Under the pieces are notes generated by a model. The model saw nothing but the letters and a program-made list of their open reading frames with translations. It had not been told where the DNA came from and searched no databases. DNA of 56,487 nucleotides from an uncultured Alphaproteobacteria bacterium (lineage in GTDB: Bacteria; Pseudomonadota; Alphaproteobacteria; RF32; CAG-239). Made by a program: the position numbers and the translations under genes. The number at the start of each line of letters is the position of its first letter. The stretch's first letter is position 1. This document shows positions 7,857 to 15,934 of this stretch, piece by piece. The stretch spans positions 1-56,487 of the forward strand of contig CAJTMA010000013.1 of assembly GCA_910577205.1 (NCBI GenBank). The letters run 5' to 3'.

Positions 7857-8689
7857 TATTTGCCGAAGTAAGCCCGCAAAGCCAGTGTCAGTTTTTTCAT
7901 TTTGCTGAGCTGCGGTTTGGGTGAAATTACTTCCCAGCCGCGATTCTGCATAATATCAAAATATTTGCGGTAAATGGCGGCAATCATCTTCACCGGGCGC
8001 GCTGTTTTTTTATCCAGTTTTTGAATAAGAAAATCAGCTTTTTGGAAATCGCTTTCAGCTAATTTTGCCAGTTCTTCCCGAGCGATAGACAGGTTTTTGT
8101 TAACCACGACGCTGCGCGGATCATGGGAGTCAATATTGGCTTTTTGCAAAAATTCTTTAGGAATATACAATCGATTGCTCATCGCGTCTTCTTTAACATC
8201 GCGTAAAATATTGGTAATCTGCAAAGCATTGCCAAGAGTCGTAGCCAAGTCATTAATCATATGTTCGTCTTGGCAGCCGAAAATCCTCAAAGACAAATTA
8301 CCCGGAACACCCGCCACACCGCGGCAGTAATCAAAAAACTGCGGCAAAGAAGGTGCTTGAACCGGTTGGGGGATATCCATGGAGATGCTGTCAATCAGCT
8401 TCATAAATTCTTCTTTGGGTAGTTTGAAGCGCATACAATTTTTATAGATGCGTCGGCCGATTTCCGTGGCAGGCACTTTCTTGTCGTAAATATTATCTAA
8501 TTCTTCGCGCCAGGCTTTAATCAGTTCCTGTTTTTCTTTCATGTCGCTGTCACCGTCGACAATATCGTCAATATGCCGGCAAAAAGCGTAAATGGTATAC
8601 ATTGCCTCGCGCTTAGCCTTAGGCAGCATACGCATACTCCAGAAGAAAGAAGTTCCTGATTTTTTTACAATCGATTTAATGTCGTTCAT
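7856..8689 (-). CDS. hpnD: Presqualene diphosphate synthase
   Basis: This 277-residue all-alpha trans-prenyltransferase condenses two farnesyl diphosphates to presqualene diphosphate. The two Mg-binding aspartate motifs are DDIVD (41-45) and DVKED (164-168), the latter within the family's NILRDVKEDA segment. YAFCRHIDD precedes the first motif. It sits between hpnC (abutting, 0 bases) and hpnE (1-base overlap), the classic bacterial squalene cassette. No squalene-hopene cyclase is in the window. Confidence 0.95.
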   Translation of the reverse strand: MNDIKSIVKKSGTSFFWSMRMLPKAKREAMYTIYAFCRHIDDIVDGDSDMKEKQELIKAWREELDNIYDKKVPATEIGRRIYKNCMRFKLPKEEFMKLIDSISMDIPQPVQAPSLPQFFDYCRGVAGVPGNLSLRIFGCQDEHMINDLATTLGNALQITNILRDVKEDAMSNRLYIPKEFLQKANIDSHDPRSVVVNKNLSIAREELAKLAESDFQKADFLIQKLDKKTARPVKMIAAIYRKYFDIMQNRGWEVISPKPQLSKMKKLTLALRAYFGK

Positions 8690-9556
8690 CTACAAACCTT
8701 TATTTGTCAAAGTTTTGCGCCGGATAAACAATCCTCTGCCGACACCTGAAAACGTGGCTCTCAGCCAGTCCCATTTGTTAAGCTTTATCTCTTGGGCCAA
8801 AACATCGCCTTTCAATATCTTTTTTACCATAATATTGGTTAAAGAAAAGATAATGCAGATAACCATCCTAAGGCGGCGGCTCTTAACAATTCCGGGCAGA
8901 ATTTCTGCGTCTTTCAATAATCCCCGTACCCGGTTTGTCATTTCGGCAATCAGCAGTTTCAGCCCTGCAGAACTTTGCGGGCGTGTCAATGTGTCCGGCT
9001 TCACTTTGAACTGTTCAAATAATTCATCAGGAATATACACCCGTTTTAGAATTTTTGCATCATATTTTAAATCCTGAATGTGATTAACAATCTGCAAAGC
9101 GGCGCAAAGCGCATTTGAGGGCAGGTAAGTTGACGGGTTTTCATCATGCAGAGCCAGCAGAAAACGCCCCACCGGCGCAGCGGAGTGGCGGCAGTAATTT
9201 ACCAGTTGCCCCCAGGTTTCGTAATGAAAACCTTCGGCATCCTGACGAAAAGCGGTTAATAAGTCCGTGGCTAATGAAAAACTTAAGTTCTCTTTCAAAA
9301 ACACGTTGCGCAAGCGATTTGCAACAATGGTTTCGGGGGGTTCTGCGAGTTCTTTCCCAAGCAAAGCATCTTCCAACCGTTTTAAGCGCTCCAGCTTTTC
9401 TGCGGAAGGCAGAGATGAATCATCTGCAATATCATCCCCGCAGCGGGCATAATCATAATAAGCACTGACAATATCCTGATTTTGTTTGTTAAACAAAAAG
9501 GAAGCAACCGGAAAATTTTCATCTTTCTGCTGTTTGTGGCGCAAGCCGTCGGTCAT
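8690..9556 (-). CDS. hpnC: Hydroxysqualene synthase
   Basis: This 288-residue paralogue of HpnD converts presqualene diphosphate to hydroxysqualene. DDIAD (41-45) and DLKYD (162-166) are the metal-binding motifs, and the N-terminal KDENFPVASFLF is typical of HpnC. I chose the ATG at 9556, which overlaps the trmFO stop by one base (TGATG). An upstream in-frame start at 9604 would overlap trmFO by 49 bases and adds unconserved sequence. Translation is probably coupled to trmFO. Confidence 0.95.
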   Translation of the reverse strand: MTDGLRHKQQKDENFPVASFLFNKQNQDIVSAYYDYARCGDDIADDSSLPSAEKLERLKRLEDALLGKELAEPPETIVANRLRNVFLKENLSFSLATDLLTAFRQDAEGFHYETWGQLVNYCRHSAAPVGRFLLALHDENPSTYLPSNALCAALQIVNHIQDLKYDAKILKRVYIPDELFEQFKVKPDTLTRPQSSAGLKLLIAEMTNRVRGLLKDAEILPGIVKSRRLRMVICIIFSLTNIMVKKILKGDVLAQEIKLNKWDWLRATFSGVGRGLFIRRKTLTNKGL

Positions 9557-10905
9557 CAGCGTTTCTCCAGCCAGTCCTGCAAATCGGCCAAAGCCCGCTG
9601 GCAATAAGCTTGTTTGCGATCAGCGCCTTTAAGTTTGCGGAATTTGCCGTTTGCCGTTCTTTCGCCTTGAATGGTCGGAAAGATGCCGAAATTAATATTC
9701 ATCGGTTGGTAATTATCAATATCGGTATCATCAATCAAATGGCTGAGCATCGAACCCAAAGCTGTTGTGCGCGGCGGCAGCTGCGGCGTCCGTTTCTGTT
9801 TCTGACAGGCGCTGAAATAGCCGCAAAGCAAACCGACTGCCGCACTTTCGATATAGCCTTCGCAGCCGGTAATTTGCCCGGCAAAACGAATGTGGGAATT
9901 GCTTTTAAGGCGTAACGTGCTGTCGAGCAAAATCGGGCTTTTGATAAAAGTATTTTTATGAATGCCGCCAAACCGGGCAAACTCCGCGTTTTCCAGCCCC
10001 GGAATCATCTGAAAAATACGTTTTTGCTCGCCGTATTTCATCTTGGTTTGGAAGCCGACCATATTGCGCAGGGTGTCTTCTTTGTTATCTTGCCGCAGCT
10101 GTACCACCGCATAAGGTTTTTCTGTGTTGTGCGGATTAGTCAGCCCAACCGGTTTCATAGGGCCGAAAACCAGTGTTTCAATGCCGCGTTCAGCCATCAC
10201 CTCTATCGGCAGGCAGCCATCAAAATAACGGACTTCTTCCCAATCATGAAATTCGGCTTTTTCGGCTTTCAGCAATTCATCGATAAAGCGGTAATATTCT
10301 TCTTTGGTTAACGGGCAGTTGATGTAATCGAATTTATCGCCTTTGTCATAACGTGATTGATACCAGGCTTTGTCAAAATTGATACTTTCTTTATAAACAA
10401 CCGGCGCGATTGCGTCATAAAAAGACAAAGATTGGCTGTCAACTTCTTTTAAGATTGCGGCAGCCAGGCTTTCGCTGGTCAGCGGCCCAGTGGCAATAAT
10501 GGTTTCACCCCAGTCAGCGGGCGGCAGTTCGGTTACTTCTTCGTATTGAAAACTGATGAGCGGATGTTTTTTTAATTTGGAAGTTACCAGAGCGGCAAAA
10601 CCGTCACGATCAACAGCCAATGCGCCGCCGGCCGGAACTTTGGAAGCATCTGCGCAGTCCATAATCAACGAGCCGGAACGCCGCAGTTCTTCATGCAGCA
10701 GCCCAACGGCATTATGCTCAAAATCGTCCGAGCGAAAAGAGTTTGAACAAACCAGCTCCGCGCAATCGGGATTTTTGTGCGCCGGAGAAAATTTGGCGGG
10801 TTTCATCTCGTGAATAATAACGGGAATACCGGCTTCGGCAATCTGCCATGCGGCTTCCGAACCGGCTAATCCCGCGCCGATAATATGAATAGGGGTGTCG
10901 CTCAT
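9556..10905 (-). CDS. trmFO: Folate-dependent tRNA uracil-54 methyltransferase
   Basis: TrmFO uses methylenetetrahydrofolate and FADH2 to make m5U54 in the tRNA T-loop. The 449-residue protein has the FAD motif GAGLAGSEAAW near residue 10, the CSNSFRSDD motif near residue 53, and the C-terminal NYQPMNINFGIFP. I placed the start at 10905, which has AAAGGAT upstream and begins MSDTPIHIIGAG. An extension to 11067 would add 54 residues unlike the family. It leads the trmFO-hpnC-hpnD-hpnE operon and is divergent from the gene at 11087. Confidence 0.96.
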   Translation of the reverse strand: MSDTPIHIIGAGLAGSEAAWQIAEAGIPVIIHEMKPAKFSPAHKNPDCAELVCSNSFRSDDFEHNAVGLLHEELRRSGSLIMDCADASKVPAGGALAVDRDGFAALVTSKLKKHPLISFQYEEVTELPPADWGETIIATGPLTSESLAAAILKEVDSQSLSFYDAIAPVVYKESINFDKAWYQSRYDKGDKFDYINCPLTKEEYYRFIDELLKAEKAEFHDWEEVRYFDGCLPIEVMAERGIETLVFGPMKPVGLTNPHNTEKPYAVVQLRQDNKEDTLRNMVGFQTKMKYGEQKRIFQMIPGLENAEFARFGGIHKNTFIKSPILLDSTLRLKSNSHIRFAGQITGCEGYIESAAVGLLCGYFSACQKQKRTPQLPPRTTALGSMLSHLIDDTDIDNYQPMNINFGIFPTIQGERTANGKFRKLKGADRKQAYCQRALADLQDWLEKR

Positions 10906-11003
10906 TGAATATCCTTTTGTTTTGATATCTATGTTATAGCAAGCCCGTCTGAAAAGTAAACCCCGAAAACATACCAAACTTATTGATAACCTGCGCTTAA
11001 AAT

Positions 11004-11031
11004 TTGAATTATGATAAAAAAACGATATACT
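11004..11031 (+). promoter_or_regulatory. Probable promoter of the 11087-14186 operon
   Basis: TTGAAT (11004-11009), 16 bases, then TATACT (11026-11031), which matches the -10 consensus at five positions. It lies 55 bases upstream of the first gene of the chpT operon. Confidence 0.5.
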
Positions 11032-11086
11032 GTAAAAAATTTGATTAAACAGTAAGACAAATCTCATACAAGGCGATTTTTTAAGA

Positions 11087-12214
11087 ATGAAGTCTGTTCT
11101 TGCCCTTTTGGCCTTTGGTGCCGCTTTTGTTCCGTATCTTTGTCATGCAGATGAAGAATACGCGCCTTTGGTTTACGCCGGAGAACTTTCCGGCGAAGAG
11201 CAGCCCCGCGTTGAAAGCGCCGTTGTCGCCTCTCCCAAATTGATGGATGAAGAAGATTTGGATTTTGATAATCTGGATTTTGATGCGATGGGCGAACCGA
11301 CAAATTCTGCCGCTCCATCCCCGGTGACAAAGCTTCCGTCATCCGCCCCTGTAGAAAAAGCGCCTGAAGCGCCAGCTCCCCAAGTGGATAAAACCAAAAC
11401 CCTGACCGATAATCTGCAAGCCAATGCCGATTCTTCAGTGGAAGATTCGGTCATTCCTTTGCCGTCGACGGATGAAACCTGGATATCCAAGCTGAAATCT
11501 CCGTTGGGCAGTATCACCGCTGATGAGGAAACGGCAAGTGATTCTGCGCCGCAAAAAGGAAAAATCAATCTGGAGAGTTTAGTTGAAAAATCCAAAAAGA
11601 CTGTCCGCCGTTCCAATGCTTCCGTCTTTGAAATTTCCGGCGCAATGTTGCGTATGTCATTTCAACAGGTAGACGATATTCTTACCCGCCGCGGCTATCG
11701 TCGCACGATGCAAAAGCTTGATGTGCCTAACTTTATTCGCTGGCGCAATGAAGACCAGTGCCGGGCATCAGGCGTTGTCGGTTATGAACGGCTGGAAAAC
11801 TGCGTGCTGCAAAAAGCCAAAAAGGACGGGCATCAATATGTTGAACGCGCCATGTATTCCAAATTCAAAACCCGTGAAGAGATAGAAGTGCGTTTTACCA
11901 GCACTTTTACCAATAATAAAGCTTACCGCATTTCGTATAAAAGCGAAGCTGCCACTTCTATCAGCGGCAACAGCCAAAAACAAATTTATCTTCGCAACAT
12001 TAAAGTTTATGACTTTTGGAAAAAAATTAACCAGAAGTATGGTACACCGGATAATAAAGATGATGTTATCTGGGGGCTGGGTGGAAACAAGCCGTATCTA
12101 CAAGCAGGAACCGGAAAACTGGTGCTGGAAGATCCGATGCTTCGCGAACTCGATTACACCAGAATGTCCCGTGAAGACCAGAAATTTATGAATACTGATT
12201 TATATAGTTTTTAA
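11087..12214 (+). CDS. Exported protein of unknown function, first gene of the chpT operon
   Basis: This 375-residue protein has a signal peptide (MKSVLALLAFGAAFVPYLCHA). An acidic, Pro/Ala/Ser-rich linker follows to about residue 170, then a compact basic C-terminal domain (about 180-375) containing two Cys near residues 225 and 237. I do not recognise the domain. It is probably periplasmic or membrane-anchored. It is followed 9 bases later by chpT, so it may be co-expressed with the cell-cycle/chemotaxis genes, although a functional link is only inferred. Confidence 0.85.
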   Translation: MKSVLALLAFGAAFVPYLCHADEEYAPLVYAGELSGEEQPRVESAVVASPKLMDEEDLDFDNLDFDAMGEPTNSAAPSPVTKLPSSAPVEKAPEAPAPQVDKTKTLTDNLQANADSSVEDSVIPLPSTDETWISKLKSPLGSITADEETASDSAPQKGKINLESLVEKSKKTVRRSNASVFEISGAMLRMSFQQVDDILTRRGYRRTMQKLDVPNFIRWRNEDQCRASGVVGYERLENCVLQKAKKDGHQYVERAMYSKFKTREEIEVRFTSTFTNNKAYRISYKSEAATSISGNSQKQIYLRNIKVYDFWKKINQKYGTPDNKDDVIWGLGGNKPYLQAGTGKLVLEDPMLRELDYTRMSREDQKFMNTDLYSF

Positions 12215-12223
12215 GAGGAAAAG

Positions 12224-12844
12224 ATGAATAACATTTTGTCAGAAACTGAGTTGGCCGAGCTAATTTGTACCCGTATCAGCCATGATGTGATAGGCAATGT
12301 CGGAGCTGTCGCCAATGCTGTGGAATTGCTGGAAGAAGGCGATATGGATTTTCTGGACGATATCCGCTCCATCCTTAAAATCAGTTCATCAGTTCTTTCT
12401 GCGCGCTTAAAGTTTTTCCGCTTAGCTTTCGGGCTCACCAATGCCAATTTGGATAGCTGCGAGGGTGTTCGCGCCGCAACAGAAGCTTATTTGCAAACTG
12501 TCGGCAGTAAAAACCATCCGCTTGCGCTTGATTTTTCTCTTGAAAATTCCGGGTTTTGCCGTCAGGCAATGATTGCGGTTATGATTGCGGCAGATACGAT
12601 GGTTAAGGGCGGCACAATCGAAGTGCGTGATGCCGGAATAAAACTGGCGGTGGTTTGCTCATCTCCTGCGCCGCTGTCCGCCGAGAAAATATCCAATATT
12701 AAAGCAATTATCTCCGGAGAGCGTCCGGAAAATGCCGCGCAATACGCTCCGGTATTTTATCTGGCTAGTCTGTTGGCTCAAAAGGAACAAGTGCTGAAAA
12801 TAATTGATGAGCAGGCATTCGGTTTGGTTATTGAACAAAGGTAA
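12224..12844 (+). CDS. chpT: ChpT-type histidine phosphotransferase
   Basis: This 206-residue protein resembles ChpT, the dimeric phosphotransferase that relays phosphate from CckA to CtrA and CpdR in alphaproteobacteria. The helical hairpin carries the phospho-accepting His at residue 20 in TRISHDVIGNVGAV (family style: HD-x-x-GP-x-GAI). A degenerate GHKP-like fold follows, with no good ATP-binding boxes, as expected for ChpT. AAGAGGAAAAG precedes the ATG. It is followed by a receiver-only protein that could be a phosphate acceptor. Confidence 0.88.
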   Translation: MNNILSETELAELICTRISHDVIGNVGAVANAVELLEEGDMDFLDDIRSILKISSSVLSARLKFFRLAFGLTNANLDSCEGVRAATEAYLQTVGSKNHPLALDFSLENSGFCRQAMIAVMIAADTMVKGGTIEVRDAGIKLAVVCSSPAPLSAEKISNIKAIISGERPENAAQYAPVFYLASLLAQKEQVLKIIDEQAFGLVIEQR

Positions 12845-12848
12845 AGCT

Positions 12849-13214
12849 ATGGCAAAATGTTTGGTTGCTGATGATTCTAAAATAATCCGGATGTTGTTTG
12901 TTAAGATTATGGGTAATCTGGGATTTGAGGTGATAGAAGCCGAAGACGGCGAAGAGGTTGTTGAGCTTTGCCAGCTGGAAGAGCCTGACTTGATAGTGAT
13001 GGATTATCGTTTGCCGGTGTTGGACGGGATTGACGCAATGTATAAGATTCGCAACTCCCGCATCGAAAAACAGCCAAAGATTATGTTTTGTTCGTCAATG
13101 ACAGAAGAAAGTATCATCCGTGAAGCTTTGGATGGCGGCGCTGATGATTATGTCATGAAACCTTTTGATGAAGAAATTATCATCAGCAAACTGGCAATAA
13201 TGGAATTGCTTTAA
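12849..13214 (+). CDS. Single-domain response regulator, CheY/CpdR-like
   Basis: This 121-residue stand-alone receiver has acidic pocket D8/D9, phospho-acceptor D52 (VMDYRLP), the conserved Ser/Thr in FCSSMTEE (82-85) and K104 (VMKPF). The start at 12849, 4 bases after the chpT stop, begins right before the first receiver strand. There is no output domain. Lying between chpT and cheR it could be a CheY for flagellar control or a CpdR-like adaptor in the CtrA relay; sequence alone does not decide. Confidence 0.93.
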   Translation: MAKCLVADDSKIIRMLFVKIMGNLGFEVIEAEDGEEVVELCQLEEPDLIVMDYRLPVLDGIDAMYKIRNSRIEKQPKIMFCSSMTEESIIREALDGGADDYVMKPFDEEIIISKLAIMELL

Positions 13215-13223
13215 GGAAATGAT

Positions 13224-14186
13224 ATGAAAAAAAGTGATTTTGAATATGTCTTAAGCCTTCTTCGCCAATTTGCCGGTTGGGATTTATCTAACGACAAATA
13301 TTTCATTATTGATAAAAAGCTCTATAATTTTATCTGTGAAAAGGGCTATTCTTCCGTAGAGGATTTGATTGCTGAATTGAAAATGGGGCAGAAGGCCATG
13401 TTGTGGCAGGTCGTGGAAGCGCTGACTTTGTCTGATACATATTTTTATCGGGATTACCCGGTGTTTAAGTTTTTTGAAAATTATATGCTGCCGCAAATGC
13501 GGGAAATCAACCGCAGCTCTAAAAAATTGCGAATTTGGAGTTTGGGCTGTTCTACCGGTCAAGAAACTTATTCAATCGCCATGGGGGTTAAACATAAGCT
13601 CTTGGGGGCTAAAGATTGGAATGTAACGATTACCGGGACAGATATTTCCAGTTATTCTATCAGCCGTGCCCAAAAAGGGGCTTATAGCCAGTTTGATGTA
13701 CAGATGGGCTTAAATATGCGCCAGATTTTAGAGAATTTTCACCTTGAAGGCGGAATGTGGCAGATTAACGATGATATTGCCGCCATGGTTGAATTTCGCC
13801 GCTACAACCTGATGGATGAGCTGACCCACAGCGATAAATATGATATTATCTTTTGCCGTTATGTCTTGCAGTATTTTCCGCCGGAAATTCAGCGTAAATT
13901 GATTGCTAAAATCTATAGCCGCCAAATGCCATCCGGTTTCCTCTACTTAGGCATGAACGAAACTGTCAATGCCCTGAATGAATTTTACCAGCCGGTGAAT
14001 GGTATAGAGTGCCTTTATCAGGCTAAGCCCAATGTTGAAATTCCGGTGTTTGAGGATGATGTTGCTTCTGCGCCGCAGGTGAAAGCTCAATCAAACGACG
14101 AAGATGATATTCCCAGCTTTGTCCGCCCGCAAAATCTGACATTTCGCGCCCCGCCGGCAATTAATCCCTTGAAAGAGAAAAATTAA
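13224..14186 (+). CDS. cheR: CheR-type protein-glutamate methyltransferase
   Basis: This 320-residue protein has the N-terminal all-alpha CheR domain (residues 1-85) and a SAM-dependent methyltransferase domain with the SLGCSTGQETYSIAM loop near residues 106-120. D140 (GTDIS) is a cofactor-binding candidate, with IIFCRYVLQYF as the post-motif strand. CheR methylates glutamates on chemoreceptors. No receptors, cheA or cheB are adjacent. The C-terminal 50 residues are an acidic, Pro-rich tail. The ribosome site is AAGGAAATG. Confidence 0.93.
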   Translation: MKKSDFEYVLSLLRQFAGWDLSNDKYFIIDKKLYNFICEKGYSSVEDLIAELKMGQKAMLWQVVEALTLSDTYFYRDYPVFKFFENYMLPQMREINRSSKKLRIWSLGCSTGQETYSIAMGVKHKLLGAKDWNVTITGTDISSYSISRAQKGAYSQFDVQMGLNMRQILENFHLEGGMWQINDDIAAMVEFRRYNLMDELTHSDKYDIIFCRYVLQYFPPEIQRKLIAKIYSRQMPSGFLYLGMNETVNALNEFYQPVNGIECLYQAKPNVEIPVFEDDVASAPQVKAQSNDEDDIPSFVRPQNLTFRAPPAINPLKEKN

Positions 14187-14198
14187 AACCAGGCATTC

Positions 14199-15638
14199 CT
14201 AATAAGCAATAACCGGACGGACATAACTTTGGGTAACCTTATCATCTAAATTTCTGATACCATCCATAAGGAATGTCCAAGCGTAAGTATCTCCATATTC
14301 GGTAGAAGACCAATAATATTTGGTTCCTATATTTGTTGTTTCAAAGTTATTCAAAAGCGATAAAGTTGCATCCAGCTGTTTTTTGAGCTGATAAATATTT
14401 TGTAAATCTCTTAGGCTAGGTAAGAACCACTTTGTCTTTTTACAAAAATTTTGAGTGCAGCCGGCAGGTTGATAACTGTTGACGGCTGTCGCCGCAGGTG
14501 TTCCGCCGCAACCGCTTCCGCAGGCTAATATTTTATCCGTATTAGAGCGACCATCTGTCCCGCAAGTAACAGGGATTGAAATTGAATCAGCTATACTGTC
14601 ATCAGTACAATTCTCTAAGCTTGGAATATCATGATAATTATTTGACCAATACACCGTTTCACTTCCCGCAGTACCGTCTTTCTTCACGTCAGTCAACGCC
14701 ACGGCCAAACGATTATCTTCATCAAAGACGATGCCTATCGGTGTTTTATCTGTAAGAATTTCCTTACTTGTCGTGCCATCACCATAAAGAATGGGCAGTT
14801 CGGCGACGGAATTTGCCTCACTATAATAAATTACAGGTCTGACATAGTAACTGCTGGTGCTCTTGTCATTAGGAGATCTGAAGCCATCACTCATCCTGAA
14901 AGACCACGCAATCATGTTACTATACTCGGTAGATGACCAGTAGTACCATGAATCTTTTATAGCTGTAGCTCCATAACCACTCAAAAGTGCCAGAGAGGCA
15001 TTGATTTGTGTTTTTTGTAGATAAATATTCTGCAAATCTCTCAAGCTGGGTAAAAACCAATTACTCTTCTTACAAAAATCTTTAACACAGCTTGTGGGTT
15101 GATAGTTATTCGCGGTTGTTGCTGCCGGTGTGTTACCGCAACTGCTTCCACAGGCTAAAATTTTATTGGTGTTATCTTTGCCATCCGCTCCGCAAGAAAT
15201 TGGAGTTAAATTTGTTCCTAATGGAATTTCTGAATTGCTGCAATTCTCTAAACTTGGTATATCGTAATAGTAACTTAACCAGTATATCCCCTCAGTTCCC
15301 GCAGTTCCGTCTTTCTTAACATCAGTCAGAGCCATAGCCAAATGATTAATTTCATCAAAAACAATGCCTATTGGGGTTTTATTGCTTAAAAGTTGTTTAG
15401 TTACTGTCCCATCGCCATATAGGATAGCCGCTGTTTCAACCTCTTCTTTTGCTTTTACTTTACAAAAGACTTTTGATGTATCTGTGGGACACTTAACAGT
15501 GATTTGTCCCGTGCAGTCAGCTGCAGTCATCTTGTATCCTAAAGAAGCACAATCCGGCGCAGGCGTACAAACTGCTTGAGCCATAATGGCATAAGACGTT
15601 GCACAACAAAAGACAGAAACATACAGGGACATTTTCAT
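14199..15638 (-). CDS. Secreted protein with two tandem Lcl/DUF1566-type domains
   Basis: This 479-residue exported protein starts MKMSLYVSVFCCATSYAIM and has a Cys-rich N-terminal segment as in the paralogues. It then has two copies of the domain. Each runs ILYGDGT, TPIGIVFDE, ALTDVKKDGTAG, DIPSLENC, NNYQP or NSYQP, WFLPSLRDLQNIY, YYWSSTE, YVRPVI. The copies join at about residue 326 (SVAELPILYGDG), the point where the single-domain proteins begin the repeat, so internal duplication is clear. I chose the start at 15638 because it matches the paralogues and leader. The frame stays open to 15791 but that stretch is promoter DNA. Confidence 0.88.
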   Translation of the reverse strand: MKMSLYVSVFCCATSYAIMAQAVCTPAPDCASLGYKMTAADCTGQITVKCPTDTSKVFCKVKAKEEVETAAILYGDGTVTKQLLSNKTPIGIVFDEINHLAMALTDVKKDGTAGTEGIYWLSYYYDIPSLENCSNSEIPLGTNLTPISCGADGKDNTNKILACGSSCGNTPAATTANNYQPTSCVKDFCKKSNWFLPSLRDLQNIYLQKTQINASLALLSGYGATAIKDSWYYWSSTEYSNMIAWSFRMSDGFRSPNDKSTSSYYVRPVIYYSEANSVAELPILYGDGTTSKEILTDKTPIGIVFDEDNRLAVALTDVKKDGTAGSETVYWSNNYHDIPSLENCTDDSIADSISIPVTCGTDGRSNTDKILACGSGCGGTPAATAVNSYQPAGCTQNFCKKTKWFLPSLRDLQNIYQLKKQLDATLSLLNNFETTNIGTKYYWSSTEYGDTYAWTFLMDGIRNLDDKVTQSYVRPVIAY

Positions 15639-15775
15639 GGCACACCTCGTAGATATAACTAAATCAAAACCTGAATTCAGAATATCACTCACTGCGCAAT
15701 GTGTCAACCAATTATAGGCGTGGCGTTTGTTTTTGGCTAATGGAAGTAGATAGTTTAGGCAGTATTTTCTAATGT
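15639..15775 (-). promoter_or_regulatory. Shared surface-protein promoter and leader, copy B
   Basis: On the minus strand TTGACA (15702-15707), 17 bases, TATTCT (15679-15684), then 40 bases to the ATG at 15638. The leader and the upstream CTACTTCCATTAGCC block match copies A and C almost base for base, extending to about 15775. Confidence 0.85.
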
Positions 15776-15779
15776 TCAA

Positions 15780-15833
15780 ACACCGTCGCACGCGTCATGC
15801 AGAGGAACACTGTGACGAAGCATCCATTCCCCA
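15780..15833. repeat. Dispersed intergenic repeat, copy 1
   Basis: The core GAGGAACACTGTGACGAAGC, followed by ATCCATTCCCCAA, recurs with few changes at about 46166-46220, in both places just upstream of a DUF1566 leader. Its style, imperfect dyad ATGC...GCAT around the core, resembles short dispersed intergenic repeats. The CCCCAA...TTGGGG hairpin right after it (15829-15846) is present only here. Confidence 0.7.
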
Positions 15834-15934
15834 ACAGCCTTTGGGGTATTGAAGTATTTTGGGGATAGGTATTGGAGGAAGGGAGGTGTTCGACAGCTTT
15901 GCTGCCCACTAACTTCGCGATTTCCCGTAATGAT

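Noticed and set aside
8690..9604. Longer hpnC start at 9604
   Set aside because: Overlaps trmFO by 49 bases; the ATG at 9556 gives the common 1-base stop/start overlap and a family-like N terminus.
15639..15791. In-frame N-terminal extension of the two-domain DUF1566 protein
   Set aside because: The extension covers the promoter and leader shared with paralogues; the signal peptide starts at 15638.
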